Source: Brevundimonas sp.
Lineage (GTDB): Bacteria; Pseudomonadota; Alphaproteobacteria; Caulobacterales; Caulobacteraceae
Length of the DNA: 59,070 nt
Direction: 5' to 3'
Assembly: GCF_018608325.1 (NCBI RefSeq)
Contig: NZ_JABAZW010000159.1
Location: forward strand, 7,729-66,798
The position numbers and the translations under genes were made by a program. Of this stretch, positions 46,802 through 57,500 are shown piece by piece; the stretch's first letter is position 1, and each line of letters begins with the position of its first letter. The notes under the pieces were generated by a model that was given only the letters and a program-made list of their open reading frames with translations, was not told where the DNA came from and made no database searches.

Positions 46802-49800
46802 TTAAGCTCCCGCCACCCGCGCCAGATCGGCCGTGATCCGTTCCGCCACCTTCAGACGGTCTTCCGCTGTCGGCCAGTCGCCCGACACTACGATCTTCTG
46901 ATCCGGCCTGATCTTCCAGAACGCTTGGTTCTTCTGGATCAACCCCACCAGTCCCACCGGATTGGGGAAGCTGTTGTCACGCAGGGTCAGCACCGCACCG
47001 CGCGGACCGATGTCGATCTTCTCGATACAGGCCTTGCGGCAGTTGGCCTTGATCCCGACGATTTTCAGCAGTTGCTGCGCCTCATCCGGCAAGGGCCCGA
47101 ACCGGTCGATCAGTTCAGCCGCCAGGGCTTCACGGTCTTCCGCCTGTTCGGCGTCGGACAGGCGTCGGTAAAGGCTGAGACGCACATTCAGGTCTGGGAC
47201 GTAGTTCTCTGGAATCAGAACAGAAGCGCCCACATTGATCGACGGCGACCAGCCGCGATCTACAGAACCCGGCTCGCCGTTTTCGCGCAGTTCGGCGACC
47301 GCATCCTCCAGCATCTGTTGATAAAGTTCGACGCCGACTTCGCGGATATGACCCGATTGTTCGTCGCCCAGCAGGTTGCCGCCCCCGCGCTGGTCCAGAT
47401 CGTGGCTGGCCAGTTGGAAACCGGCGCCCAGATTATCCAACGACTGCAGCACCTGCAGACGCCGCTCGGCCGACAGGGTCATCGGCTTGATGGCATCGGT
47501 GGTCAGATAGGCGAAGGCCCGCGCCTTTGACCGTCCGACCCGTCCGCGGATCTGATAAAGCTGCGCCAGGCCGAACATGTCGGCGCGGTGCACCACCAGC
47601 GTATTGGCCGTCGGAATATCCAGCCCGCTTTCGACGATGGTCGTCGAGACCAGCACGTCGTATTCGCCGTCGTAGAAGGCGCTCATCACCTCCTCCAACT
47701 GGGTCGCGCTCATCTGGCCGTGGCCAACGACGAACTTCACCTCGGGCACCTGCTCACGCAGGAACTTCTCGATGTCCGGCAGGTCCTTCAGGCGCGGCGC
47801 GACGTAATAGGCCTGACCGCCGCGATATTTCTCGCGCAGCAGGGCCTCCCGCACCAGCACCGGGTCCCACGGCGTCACATAGGTCCGCACCGCCAGACGG
47901 TCGACCGGCGGCGTGGCGATGATCGACATTTCGCGAATGCCGGACAGGGCCATCTGCAGCGTCCGCGGGATCGGCGTTGCGGTCAGGGTCAGCAGGTGAA
48001 CATCGGCCCGCAGAGTCTTCAGCTTCTCCTTATGCTTGACGCCGAAATGCTGCTCCTCGTCCACGATCACCAGACCCAGATCGCGGAACCCAACCTGTTC
48101 CGACAGAACCGCATGGGTGCCGACGACGATCTCGATTGAGCCGTCCTTCAGGCCCTGGCGCGTTTCCGACGCCTCTTTAGAGCCCACCATCCGCGACAAC
48201 TGCCGCACCTTCACCGGCCAGCCGGCGAAACGTTCGGTGAAAGTCTTGAAGTGCTGGCGCGCCAGCAGGGTCGTGGGCGCCACGATGGCCACCTGTTGCC
48301 CCGTCATGGCCACCACAAACGCCGCCCGCAGGGCCACCTCAGTCTTGCCGAAGCCGACGTCGCCGCAGATCAGGCGATCCATCGGCGTGCCCTTGCCCAG
48401 ATCTTCCAGCACATCGCCGATGGCGTTCAACTGGTCGTCCGTTTCCTCGTAGGGGAAGCGGGCGCAGAATTCGGCGAACAGACCGGACGGCGGAACCACC
48501 GCCTCGGTTTCCCGCAGCGCACGTTTGGCCGCCAGCGCGATAAGCCCCTCGGCCATCGCCCGCAGACGTTCCTTGGCCTTGGCCTTGCGCGCCTGCCATC
48601 CAGCGCCGCCCAGACGGTCCAGTTGCGCACCATCAGAATCCGAGCCATATCGGGTCAGAAGGTCAATGTTTTCAACCGGAAGATAGAGCTTGCTCTCACC
48701 AGCGTACAACAGTTCCAGACAGTCATGCGGCGCCTGCTGGATATCCAGCGTCTTCAGCCCCTCATACCGCCCGATGCCGTGATCCAGGTGCACGACCAGA
48801 TCGCCGGTCGTCAGGGCTGAAGCTTCAGCCAGGAAGTTCGAGGCACGGCGCTTCTTGCGTGGTCGCGCCAAACGGTCGCCCAGAATATCCGTCTCACAGA
48901 TCACCGCCACATCGTCGGTGACGAACCCATGCTCTACCGGCAGAACGCCGCGTAGATAGATGTCCTTCGGCGCATTCTGGACATCACTCCAGTCGCGCAC
49001 GGCGATGATGTGATCCAGTCCGTGGTCCGCCAGCATGGTGGCCAGACGGTCCGACGAACCCTCGGTCCACGACGCGAACAGCACCCGCTTGCCCTGGCTT
49101 TTCAACGTCTGGGCATGGGCGGCGACGGCCTCGAACAGATTGACGCTGTCCTGCGCGCGTTCGGCCGCGAATGTCCGCCCCAGCCGTCCGCCGGCATCCT
49201 CTCCGCCCGTAGAGAACGGCGTGAACCGCCGCACCGCGCGTCCGGCCAGCGCCTGGTTCCAGTCGCCCGCGTCCAGATAAAGCCGCTTGGGCGGCAGGGC
49301 GCGATTGGCGCTGGCGTTCCCCTTGGTCTTTGCGGCCTCGGCGCGCGCCTCATAGGCGTCAGCGACCAGATCCCAGCGCTCACTGCGCGCCGTCTCGACC
49401 TGATTGTCCAGAAACACCTGCGCCTGATCCGGCAGATAGTCGAACAGGGTGTCCAGCCCGTCGTAGAACAGCGGCAGCCACTGCTCCATGCCCTGACGTC
49501 GCGCACCCTCGCTGATCGTGGCGTAGAGGGGATCGTCCCCCGGCGCCCCGAACAGGTTCAGGTATCCGGTGCGGAATCGCGAGATGGCTTCCTTGTCCAG
49601 CAGGGCCTCGGACACAGGCGCCAGAGCGACCGCCTTCATCTGCCCCGTCGAACGCTGCGTCTCGGGATCAAAGGTGCGGATCGATTCCAGTTCGGAACCG
49701 AACATGTCCAGACGCACCGGCTCGGCGAATCCGGGCGGGAAGACATCCACCACACCGCCGCGCACAGCGAACTCGCCGCGCTCGGAAACAGTCGATGCGC

Positions 49801-50248
49801 GCACATAGCCGTTGGCGGCGAAATACCGCTCCAGCGCCTGAATATCGAGATCATGCCCGACCTTGGCGTCAAAGCCCGCCAGCGTCGTCACCGACTTCGG
49901 CGGCGTGCGCTGCATGGCCGCCGACACCGTCGTCACCACCAGAACAGAGCCGTCCCCGGGCTTGCGCTGCGCCAACCGCGTCAGGGTCGCCATACGTTGT
50001 GCGGCAATCCCGGCTGTGGGGCTCAGCCGGTCATAGGGCAGACAGTCCCACGCCGGATATTCCAGCACTTCAATATCTTGAGTGAAAAACTGAAACGCCT
50101 GAACGAAGGAAGCCGATCGCTGGTAGTCCCGCGTCACGAACAGACCGACGCCGCCTGACGCCTTGACCCGTTCTGCGACGATCAGGGCGTCCAGACCTTC
50201 CGGCGCGCCGCCCAGTTCGGCGTCGGTCCGATGCACCTGCGCATCCAT
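46802..50248 (-). CDS. mfd: Transcription-repair coupling factor Mfd
   Basis: The 1148-residue translocase displaces stalled RNA polymerase and recruits UvrA. N-terminal UvrB-homology modules come first, then the RNA-polymerase-interaction domain ([18 protein letters not shown]), the RecG-like motor (Walker [17 protein letters not shown], motif [35 protein letters not shown]), and the C-terminal TRCF domain. It overlaps the sdhE stop by one base. Length and motifs are normal. Confidence 0.97.
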   Translation of the reverse strand: MDAQVHRTDAELGGAPEGLDALIVAERVKASGGVGLFVTRDYQRSASFVQAFQFFTQDIEVLEYPAWDCLPYDRLSPTAGIAAQRMATLTRLAQRKPGDGSVLVVTTVSAAMQRTPPKSVTTLAGFDAKVGHDLDIQALERYFAANGYVRASTVSERGEFAVRGGVVDVFPPGFAEPVRLDMFGSELESIRTFDPETQRSTGQMKAVALAPVSEALLDKEAISRFRTGYLNLFGAPGDDPLYATISEGARRQGMEQWLPLFYDGLDTLFDYLPDQAQVFLDNQVETARSERWDLVADAYEARAEAAKTKGNASANRALPPKRLYLDAGDWNQALAGRAVRRFTPFSTGGEDAGGRLGRTFAAERAQDSVNLFEAVAAHAQTLKSQGKRVLFASWTEGSSDRLATMLADHGLDHIIAVRDWSDVQNAPKDIYLRGVLPVEHGFVTDDVAVICETDILGDRLARPRKKRRASNFLAEASALTTGDLVVHLDHGIGRYEGLKTLDIQQAPHDCLELLYAGESKLYLPVENIDLLTRYGSDSDGAQLDRLGGAGWQARKAKAKERLRAMAEGLIALAAKRALRETEAVVPPSGLFAEFCARFPYEETDDQLNAIGDVLEDLGKGTPMDRLICGDVGFGKTEVALRAAFVVAMTGQQVAIVAPTTLLARQHFKTFTERFAGWPVKVRQLSRMVGSKEASETRQGLKDGSIEIVVGTHAVLSEQVGFRDLGLVIVDEEQHFGVKHKEKLKTLRADVHLLTLTATPIPRTLQMALSGIREMSIIATPPVDRLAVRTYVTPWDPVLVREALLREKYRGGQAYYVAPRLKDLPDIEKFLREQVPEVKFVVGHGQMSATQLEEVMSAFYDGEYDVLVSTTIVESGLDIPTANTLVVHRADMFGLAQLYQIRGRVGRSKARAFAYLTTDAIKPMTLSAERRLQVLQSLDNLGAGFQLASHDLDQRGGGNLLGDEQSGHIREVGVELYQQMLEDAVAELRENGEPGSVDRGWSPSINVGASVLIPENYVPDLNVRLSLYRRLSDAEQAEDREALAAELIDRFGPLPDEAQQLLKIVGIKANCRKACIEKIDIGPRGAVLTLRDNSFPNPVGLVGLIQKNQAFWKIRPDQKIVVSGDWPTAEDRLKVAERITADLARVAGA

Positions 50249-50586
50249 CAGCCGATCCCCTTGCTGACCTCTGCGGCCACATGCGCGCGCATGAAGGCTC
50301 GCACCTTGGCCATCACCGGCGTCTCAAACTCGGGCGGCGTGGGATCACGTTCAATGATCCAGCCGTAGAGCCACTGATCCTCTTCGTTGATCAGCCGCTC
50401 ATATTCATCCAGCTCAGCATCGCTCAGGGTCGGCGCCACCTGATCCGAGAACGGGCCCAGCACCATGTCGGCCTCGCGGAAGCCCCGCCGCCATGAGCGG
50501 AACTGGATGCGGCCCAGCCGCTGCTTACGTTCAGGGGTCATTTCGTCGCCACTTTCGCTTTGGGGACGCGCGTCGATTTCGGCCAC
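50248..50586 (-). CDS. sdhE: FAD assembly factor SdhE
   Basis: This small helical protein promotes covalent flavinylation of succinate dehydrogenase. The conserved motif is SWRRGFREADMVLGPF, which supplies the RGxxExD signature. From GTG 50586, which has AAGGA 5 bases upstream, it has 112 residues; ATG 50541 would give 97 and is also possible. It lies between recG (divergent) and mfd (downstream), the usual arrangement. Confidence 0.92.
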   Translation of the reverse strand: MAEIDARPQSESGDEMTPERKQRLGRIQFRSWRRGFREADMVLGPFSDQVAPTLSDAELDEYERLINEEDQWLYGWIIERDPTPPEFETPVMAKVRAFMRAHVAAEVSKGIG

Positions 50587-50672
50587 AAGAATCCTTGCCC
50601 GGTCCAGACTTTCAAACAGGTTGGGTCAAATAGCGTCCCCGGAGCCACTTCGCCACCCGTGATGGTCACGCT

Positions 50673-52736
50673 ATGTTCACGGCGATGCGTCCGCAGATTC
50701 TCTTTCCCCTGTTCGCCGAGGTCTCCACCCTGAAGGGTGTGGGGCCGCGCGTCCTGCCGCTGGTGCAGAAGGTGGCCGGGCCGCTGGTGCGCGATCTGGT
50801 CTTCCTCAGCCCGTCCGGCGTCATCGTGCGCCGCCCGATGGAGGCCGCCACCGCCGTCGATGGCGAGGTCGGCATCTTCGAGGTGACCATCGACCGGATG
50901 TTCGTGCCCAGCCGTCCCGGCGCACCGCTGAAGGTCTGGTTCGGCGGCTCGCCCCAGCATGTCGACCGCCTGTTGCCGCGCGGCGAGACGCGGCTGGTGT
51001 CCGGCAAGGTCGAACGCTTCAATGGCGAGGTCCAGATCGTCCACCCTGACATCGTGACGGTGGACAAGGCGGCGGACATCCCGTCATCGGAACCCGTCTA
51101 TCCCGCCACCCAAGGCCTGACCTCACGCCAGTTACGAAAACTGGTTCAGACCGCCCTGCCCGCCGCGCCCGAGTTGCCAGAGTGGCAGGACGCCGCATGG
51201 CTGAAGAAGCAGAACTGGCTGGGCTGGCGCGCGGCGCTGGACGCCCTGCACGTCCCCACTGGCGAACTCGATCTGACAGCCGACGCCCCTGTGCGCCAGC
51301 GATTGGCCTATGACGAGTTTTTGGCGCACCAGTTGGCCTTGGCCCGTCGTCGCCGCGCGCGTGAGATCAAGCTCGCCCCCGTCATCACACCCGGTGCAGC
51401 ATCCGAACACCTGCTTCAGGCCCTGCCCTTCCAACTGACCAATGCTCAGGCTCAGGCGGTCGCCGAAATCCGCCGCGACCTGGCGTCCGGTCAGCAGATG
51501 GGTCGCCTTTTGCAAGGCGATGTCGGCTCGGGCAAGACCGCCGTCGCCGCCCTTGCACTGGCGGATGCGGCCTCCAGCGGCTTGCAGTCCGCCCTGATGG
51601 CGCCGACCGAAATCCTGGCCCGCCAGCATTATGAAAAGCTGGGTCCGCTGTTGCAGGCGGCAGGCGTCACCGCCGTTCTGTTGACCGGACGCGACACCAG
51701 CGCCCAGCGGCGTGAGAAACTGGCCGCCCTTGTCTCAGGGCAAGCTCAGGTCGCCATCGGCACCCACGCCCTGTTCCAGGACGCCGTGCGGTTCGACCGG
51801 CTGGCCTTGGCCGTCATCGACGAGCAGCACCGTTTCGGGGTCAACGAACGCCAGCGACTTCAGGCCAAGGGCGACCCGCGCATCGGCGCCGTTCACCTGC
51901 TGACCATGTCGGCGACCCCCATTCCCCGCACACTGGAACTGACCCAGTATGGAGAACTGGAGGTCAGCCGCCTGACCGAGAAACCGCCCGGCCGCACGCC
52001 GGTGACCACGGCCGTCCTGCCGCTGGCGCGCATCGGCGAGGTCGCCGCGCGCCTGAAGACCGCCGTCGAAAGCGGCGCTCAGGCCTACTGGATCTGCCCT
52101 CTGGTCGAAGAATCCGAAGCCATCGACCTCGCCGCCGCCGTGGACCGTGCCGATGATCTGCGACGCCTGCTGAACGTCGAGGTCGGACTGGCCCACGGCC
52201 AGATGCCGGGCGCCGAGCGTGAAGCCGTCATGGCCGACTTCGCAGACGGCCGTATCCCCGTTCTGGTCGCCACCACAGTTGTCGAGGTCGGCGTCGATGT
52301 GCCCAACGCCTCGATCATGGTCATCGAACACGCCGACCGTTTCGGCCTGGCCCAACTGCACCAGTTGCGAGGCCGCGTCGGACGCGGCGCCAAGGCCAGT
52401 TCCTGCATCCTGCTGTATGGCGGTCAGGACGGCGCGTTAGGCGAAACCGCCAAGGAGCGTCTGGAGACCCTGCGCCGCACCGAGGACGGCTTCGTCATCG
52501 CCGAAGAGGATTTCCGCCTGCGCGGCGGCGGCGATCCTCTGGGCCTGAAACAGAGCGGTTTCCCCGCCTACCGTTTCGCCGATCCAATCAAACATCGCAC
52601 CCTGATGCTGGCCGCCGCTGACGACGCCCGCCTGATCATGAATCGCGATCCCGGCCTGACCTCAGAGCGCGGTCAGGCCGTGCAGGTGCTGGAAGAACTG
52701 TTCGACTGGAAGGGGCATAAGTCCGGGTCGGACTGA
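50673..52736 (+). CDS. recG: ATP-dependent DNA helicase RecG
   Basis: The 687-residue helicase remodels stalled replication forks. The N-terminal wedge domain (LKGVGPRVLPLVQKVAG) precedes the motor, with Walker A GDVGSGKTAVAALALADAA, motif II IDEQHRFGVNERQRLQ, and the C-terminal LHQLRGRVGRGAKASSCIL. The start is ATG 50673; ATG 50685 is also plausible. It is divergent from sdhE. Confidence 0.97.
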   Translation: MFTAMRPQILFPLFAEVSTLKGVGPRVLPLVQKVAGPLVRDLVFLSPSGVIVRRPMEAATAVDGEVGIFEVTIDRMFVPSRPGAPLKVWFGGSPQHVDRLLPRGETRLVSGKVERFNGEVQIVHPDIVTVDKAADIPSSEPVYPATQGLTSRQLRKLVQTALPAAPELPEWQDAAWLKKQNWLGWRAALDALHVPTGELDLTADAPVRQRLAYDEFLAHQLALARRRRAREIKLAPVITPGAASEHLLQALPFQLTNAQAQAVAEIRRDLASGQQMGRLLQGDVGSGKTAVAALALADAASSGLQSALMAPTEILARQHYEKLGPLLQAAGVTAVLLTGRDTSAQRREKLAALVSGQAQVAIGTHALFQDAVRFDRLALAVIDEQHRFGVNERQRLQAKGDPRIGAVHLLTMSATPIPRTLELTQYGELEVSRLTEKPPGRTPVTTAVLPLARIGEVAARLKTAVESGAQAYWICPLVEESEAIDLAAAVDRADDLRRLLNVEVGLAHGQMPGAEREAVMADFADGRIPVLVATTVVEVGVDVPNASIMVIEHADRFGLAQLHQLRGRVGRGAKASSCILLYGGQDGALGETAKERLETLRRTEDGFVIAEEDFRLRGGGDPLGLKQSGFPAYRFADPIKHRTLMLAAADDARLIMNRDPGLTSERGQAVQVLEELFDWKGHKSGSD

Positions 52737-52870
52737 TATCTTTTAGGTTCTTCATACTCGAATTTATAATGCCCACTCTAGGAGAGGGGTTTCCTACAGA
52801 GCGCAATAGCCTTGCAGTAAATGCAAATCGGTCGCATGTGGAACGGGTATTATAACCGGCAGTTTGGGGG
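52737..52870. promoter_or_regulatory. Promoter region of the haem uptake cassette
   Basis: This 134-base AT-richer gap lies between recG and the ECF sigma gene. It contains TTGCA (52812-52816), five bases, TGCAA (52822-52826), an inverted repeat that is echoed upstream of the receptor gene. A Fur-type or other iron- or haem-responsive role is inferred from context only. Confidence 0.45.
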
Positions 52871-53389
52871 ATGGCCGACTTGCCAGCCTCGAACTCTCTG
52901 AAAGACCTTTTTCACCTGCGTCGCGCCGGTCTGGTCGAATACGCCTGCGCCATCACCCGTGACCGCGCCGCCTCCGAGGATGTGGTTCAGGACGCCTGGG
53001 TGCGACTGCATGGGTCCGACGCCTTCGCCGCCGCCGACCGACCAGAGGCCTTTCTGTATCGGACCGTTCGCAATCTGGCGCTGGACCGGATGCGGCGAGC
53101 GCGCTTCGAGCGACTGCATTTCACCGACCAGAACGCCGCCGAACAGGCCGCACAGACTGACGAACCGACACCCGAAGCTGCCGCTGCATCGCGCGAGGCC
53201 CTGCGCAAGACCCTGACGGCGATGCAGGCCCTGCCCCAGCGGATGCAGGTCGCCGTGCAAATGCACCGGATCGAGGGCGCGCGGCTGAAGGACATCGCCG
53301 AACGTCTGGGCGTATCGGTGACGGTCGCGCATGAACTGGTCGCAGAAGGGGTCGAACGCTGCCGCGACGCTCTGCGCCGCAGGGGCTGA
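52871..53389 (+). CDS. FecI-like ECF sigma factor
   Basis: The 172-residue protein has sigma-70 region 2 (LVEYACAITRDRAASEDVVQDAWVRLH, then RPEAFLYRTVRNLALDRMRRARFE) and region 4 (ALPQRMQVAVQMHRIEGARLKDIAERLGVSVTV). It is of the iron-starvation FecI class: it stands in front of a FecR-type anti-sigma factor and a TonB-dependent receptor with a signalling domain. It is expected to transcribe the receptor gene when a haem or iron source binds. Confidence 0.93.
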   Translation: MADLPASNSLKDLFHLRRAGLVEYACAITRDRAASEDVVQDAWVRLHGSDAFAAADRPEAFLYRTVRNLALDRMRRARFERLHFTDQNAAEQAAQTDEPTPEAAAASREALRKTLTAMQALPQRMQVAVQMHRIEGARLKDIAERLGVSVTVAHELVAEGVERCRDALRRRG

Positions 53390-53497
53390 CGCAAACATGC
53401 AGAGGGTTTCCGAAAAACCACGACGCCCATGCGTCTATTCATTCAGAAGCGCCGCCGCCCCGGCCGCGCAGGCCGCCTCGGCCCCAGGAATGGTCCC

Positions 53498-54460
53498 ATG
53501 AGCCTGAACGCCTCATTGCGCGACATTGCCGACCGTCAGGCGACCGACTGGCTGATCCGCCTGCGCGAGACCGAGGACGAGGCCGTCTTCGAAAGCTTCG
53601 AGGCCTGGGTCTGCGCCACGCCCGAGAACGCCGCCGCCTGGAGCGAGCTCGCGCAAACCACGCACACCATCGCCGCTGCTGCCGCCGTTCCATCCGCACG
53701 ACGCCCCATTCAGGGCCGCGCTCGCCAGACTGCACCCACCCGACGCGGCAGACGTCTAGCCGCCGCCCTCGCCGCCTGCGCTGCGGCCCTGTTCGCCGTG
53801 GTGGCGGCGCCCGATGCAGTGCTGCGGCTGCGGTCCGACTATGCGACCGGTGCGCAAGAGCTTCGCACCGTGCGGCTGGAGGACGGCAGCAGCCTGACGC
53901 TGGCGCCGCGCAGCGCCGTCACCGTGCGCTATCAGGCCGACCAGCGCCACATCGACCTGTTGAAGGGCGACGCCTATTTCGAGGTGGCACGCAATCCCGA
54001 CCGCCCCTTCAGCGTGACCTCCAGACGCATCGAGACCACCGTGCTGGGCACCGGGTTCGAGGTCCGCTCGGCCGAGGCTCTGGTCGGAGTTCGCCATGGC
54101 CGGGTGAAGGTCGAGACCACCGCGCCCAAGGGCGGTTCGCGCATCCTGACGGCGGGCGAAATGGCCCGCGCCGACAAGACCGGCGCCCTGCAGCTGCTGG
54201 GGACCGATCCTGACAATGTCGCCGCCTGGACCCAGAAGCGGCTGATCGTCGAGGCTCAGCCGGTCAGCGCAGTCGTGGACGCCCTGCGGCCGTGGTACGG
54301 CGGCGTCATCCTGACCCGGGGCGCGCGGCTGGAGACGGCGCGGGTGACGGGGGTGTACGATCTGGGCGACCCGGTCGGCGCCCTGATCGCCGTATCGCGG
54401 GCCAATGGGGCGACGGTGCAGCGCATATCGCCCTGGGTGATGATAATTTCCTTCGACTAA
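53498..54460 (+). CDS. FecR-like anti-sigma factor
   Basis: The 320-residue bitopic protein has an N-terminal cytoplasmic DUF4880-type helix bundle (LRDIADRQATDWLIRLRETEDE, then TPENAAAWSEL), one membrane segment (about 105-123, ALAACAAALFAVVA), a periplasmic FecR domain (VRLEDGSSLTLAPRSAVTVRY, LLKGDAYFEVARNPDRPF, TTVLGTGFEVRSAE) and a C-terminal signalling part that would touch the receptor STN domain. ATG 53498 is the chosen start; ATG 53429 is in frame but adds an Arg-rich non-conserved stretch. Confidence 0.93.
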   Translation: MSLNASLRDIADRQATDWLIRLRETEDEAVFESFEAWVCATPENAAAWSELAQTTHTIAAAAAVPSARRPIQGRARQTAPTRRGRRLAAALAACAAALFAVVAAPDAVLRLRSDYATGAQELRTVRLEDGSSLTLAPRSAVTVRYQADQRHIDLLKGDAYFEVARNPDRPFSVTSRRIETTVLGTGFEVRSAEALVGVRHGRVKVETTAPKGGSRILTAGEMARADKTGALQLLGTDPDNVAAWTQKRLIVEAQPVSAVVDALRPWYGGVILTRGARLETARVTGVYDLGDPVGALIAVSRANGATVQRISPWVMIISFD

Positions 54461-54523
54461 ACCGTCGCTTGGCCCGCGGGACGAAAAAACTTCCGAAACA
54501 CCGCCGCCTCGGTTCGTCTCCTG

Positions 54524-54558
54524 ATGCAACGAGCAATGCAGTTGCGTTGCATTTGCAA
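54524..54558. promoter_or_regulatory. Cluster of overlapping inverted repeats upstream of the receptor gene
   Basis: ATGCAAC (54524-54530) and GTTGCAT (54546-54552) form a 7-bp inverted repeat; AATGCA (54535-54540) and TGCATT (54548-54553) form another; and TTGCA (54547-54551), two bases, TGCAA (54554-54558) form a third. The TTGCA/TGCAA pair also occurs before the ECF gene. These are probably binding sites for an iron- or haem-responsive regulator. Confidence 0.5.
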
Positions 54559-54591
54559 TAATGTCGGGCCACCGACAATGGAGCGTAAGGC

Positions 54592-57500
54592 GTGTTGATT
54601 TCTCTGGCGGCGAAGCGGCGTGAACGGCGGGCGGTGGCCCTTGGCGGCCTGTTGATGGCGACGACGGCTCTGGCGGGCCTGACGACGGCCTTCCCCGCAG
54701 CGGCCCAGTCCAGCGCCACGGTCACCGCCCGCGACTTCTCCATCCCGGCCCAGCCTCTGGGCGCCGCCCTGACCGCCTTCGGCCGCCAGTCGGGCCTTCA
54801 GGTCAGCGTCGACGCCGCCGCCATCCGCGGTGTGCAGTCCCCGGGCATCAGCGGCCACGCCGCGCCGATGCAGGCGCTGGGACGTCTGCTGAACGGCACC
54901 GGCTTCACCTATCGGCTGGACGGCAATGTGGTCACGCTGGAGCGTGCGCCCGACGCGGCGGACGGAGCCATCATGCTGGGCGCCGTTCGGGTTCAGGGCG
55001 CAGCCAGCGAACCGGGACTGGCGGGCCTGTCGGCCGGCAGCGGCCCCGCCCCCGCCGACGCCCCCTATCGCACCGCAAGCTCCAGCGCCTACATCTCGCA
55101 GGAGGCCATCCAGCGGAACCGGGGCGTTTCGACCGGCGACTTCCTCAGCGGCACGCCGGGCGTCATCAACAGCGACAACCGCAACTCGGGCGCTCTGGAT
55201 GTGAACATCCGGGGCATGCAGGGCATGGACCGGGTGCCGGTCGTGATCGACGGGTCGTTGCAGCAGTCGACCGTCTATCGCGGCTATTCCGGCGTTGCGG
55301 GGCGCACCTATCTGGACCCCGACCTGGTCGGTTCGGTCACCATAGAAAAAGGCCCCAGCGCCTCGGCGGATGGGGTCGGCGCAACCGGCGGCGTGGTCCG
55401 GGTCGAGACCATCGGCGTCAATGATCTGGTCGCGCGCGACGGCGTGTTCGGCGCCCAGGTCCGCATCGGCCTGACCGGCAACACCGTCGCACCGCCCGCC
55501 GCCGGAACCCTGGGCGCGGGCAAGGGCACGGCTGAACGCTTCAACCGTCCCGGCGCGCTGGACTTCAACGACGGCCAGAGCCTGAGCATCGCGCTGGGCC
55601 GCCGTTTCGACCGGTTCGATCTGGTCGCCGCCTATACGCACCGCGAGGTCGGCAACTACTTCTCGGGCGAAAGCGGCCTGATCCCCAACGCCTACGGGGT
55701 GCAGCGCTACGACCATGGCGAAGAGGTGCTGTCCAGCTCGCAGAAGAACACCTCCTACCTGCTTCGCGCGGTGATCCGCCCGACCGACGAACAGGCGCTG
55801 GACCTGTCGTACATGCGCTATGAGAGCGACTTCGGCGAAACCATGCCGTCGCAGATCATCCGCTACGGCGGGCCGCTGCAGTCGCCGCTGAGCCGCACCG
55901 AGGTCGACACCTGGACCGGCCGCTATCGCTACAAGCCCGCTGGCAGCCGTCTGATCGACCTGAAGGCCGATGCCTGGTCCACCGCAAACTACACCAGCAT
56001 CGAGACCCTTTACCGCTATGTGATGTGGGACGGATCGCTGTCGATTCAGGACGTGGCCTATATGAGCCAGTCGGACCGCTGGGGCCTGAACCTGTCCAAC
56101 ACCTCCGGCTTCGACACCCCGGTCGGGCCGCTGGCCGTCAACTACGGCGCCTCCTACACCCACGAGCGGATTTCGCCGCCCAAGGGATGGAAGGACTACA
56201 AGGACAACTCCAACTATCCGGCCTTTCTGGAGCCCCGCGACGGCGAGCGCGACGAATACAGCGCCTTTGTCGCGGGCGAGTTGAAGCCTAACGAATGGCT
56301 GATCCTGAACGCGGCCCTGCGCTACACCGACACCCAGTCGCGCGACTATAATCTGGTCGATGTCACGGCGGGCTCCAGCTCGAACCGGGTGAAGGGCTAC
56401 AACCGCGCCAAGAGCTCGGGCGTGTCACCGATCCTGTCGCTGCTGGTCGAGCCGACGGCGGGGCTTCAGTTCTACGTCCGCTACGCCGAGGCCATCCGCG
56501 CGCCCAGCCTGTTTGAATCCACCACCGGCTTCTCCTTCTACCCCGACCCGCGCAATCCCGTGCGGCCAGAGCGCGCCAGGAACACCGAACTGGGCGTCAA
56601 CTATCAGAAGGACTCCGCCTTCCTGGGCGGCGACGTGCTGCAGACCAAGTTCGCCGTCTTCTCCAACCATGTGGACGACTATCTGACGCGCGGCGAAAGC
56701 GACGGCCTGACCTCGGTCATCAACATCGGCCGGGCCGAGTTCCAGGGCGTCGAACTGAACGCCCGTTATGACGTGGGCCGTTTCTTCGCCGAGGCGGGCG
56801 GCACCCTCTATACGCACACCCAGTTCTGCGACACGGACAAGGTCTGCCGCGAAGGCAATACGATCAACAGCTACATCCCGGCGCATATCCCGCCGAAGCG
56901 TTCGCTGGCCGTCACGCTGGGCGCGCGCCTGCTGGACGAAGACCTGACGCTGGGCGCGCGTTACCGCCACGTCGGCGGGCGCGACACCTCGGTCGTCACA
57001 TACGGCGGCTCGATGGCGGTGCTGGACTGGACGCCCTACGATCTGGTCGACCTGTGGGGCGCCTATCGGATCAGCGACAGCATCAGCCTGGACTTCGCCG
57101 TCGATAACGTCTCCGACCGTTATTACATGGACGCGCTGACCATGGGGCTGATGCCCTCGCCGGGGCGCGCCTTCCGCCTGAACCTGACCAGCCGGTTCGG
57201 AGGTCCCCGTCAGGCGGACTCGCTGGCCCAGCGCACCCGCGCGGTCGAGAGCGTGCTGGATCAGGGCGTGGTCTTCGGCAACTTCGACGGCGACTGGTCA
57301 GGCCTGCGCGTCGGCCTGCTGGCCGGGTACGAATGGCTGAAGAGCCGGGGCCAGACCAGCTTCCTCGACGGTTCCACCGGGCCGATCCCCGCCAGCGAAT
57401 CCGCCGATGTCACCGCCCGCGACGCCCGTCTGGGCCTGATAGCAGGATACGACTGGCAGGTCGCGGGCCGCTGGGTCGTCGGCATCCAGGGCGAAGGCTC

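Noticed and set aside
54457-56163. 568-codon open frame antisense to the TonB-dependent receptor
   Set aside because: It is rich in Gly, Ala, Asp and Arg with no family motif and lies wholly opposite a recognisable receptor. Stop codons are rare in this antisense frame because of GC-rich third positions.
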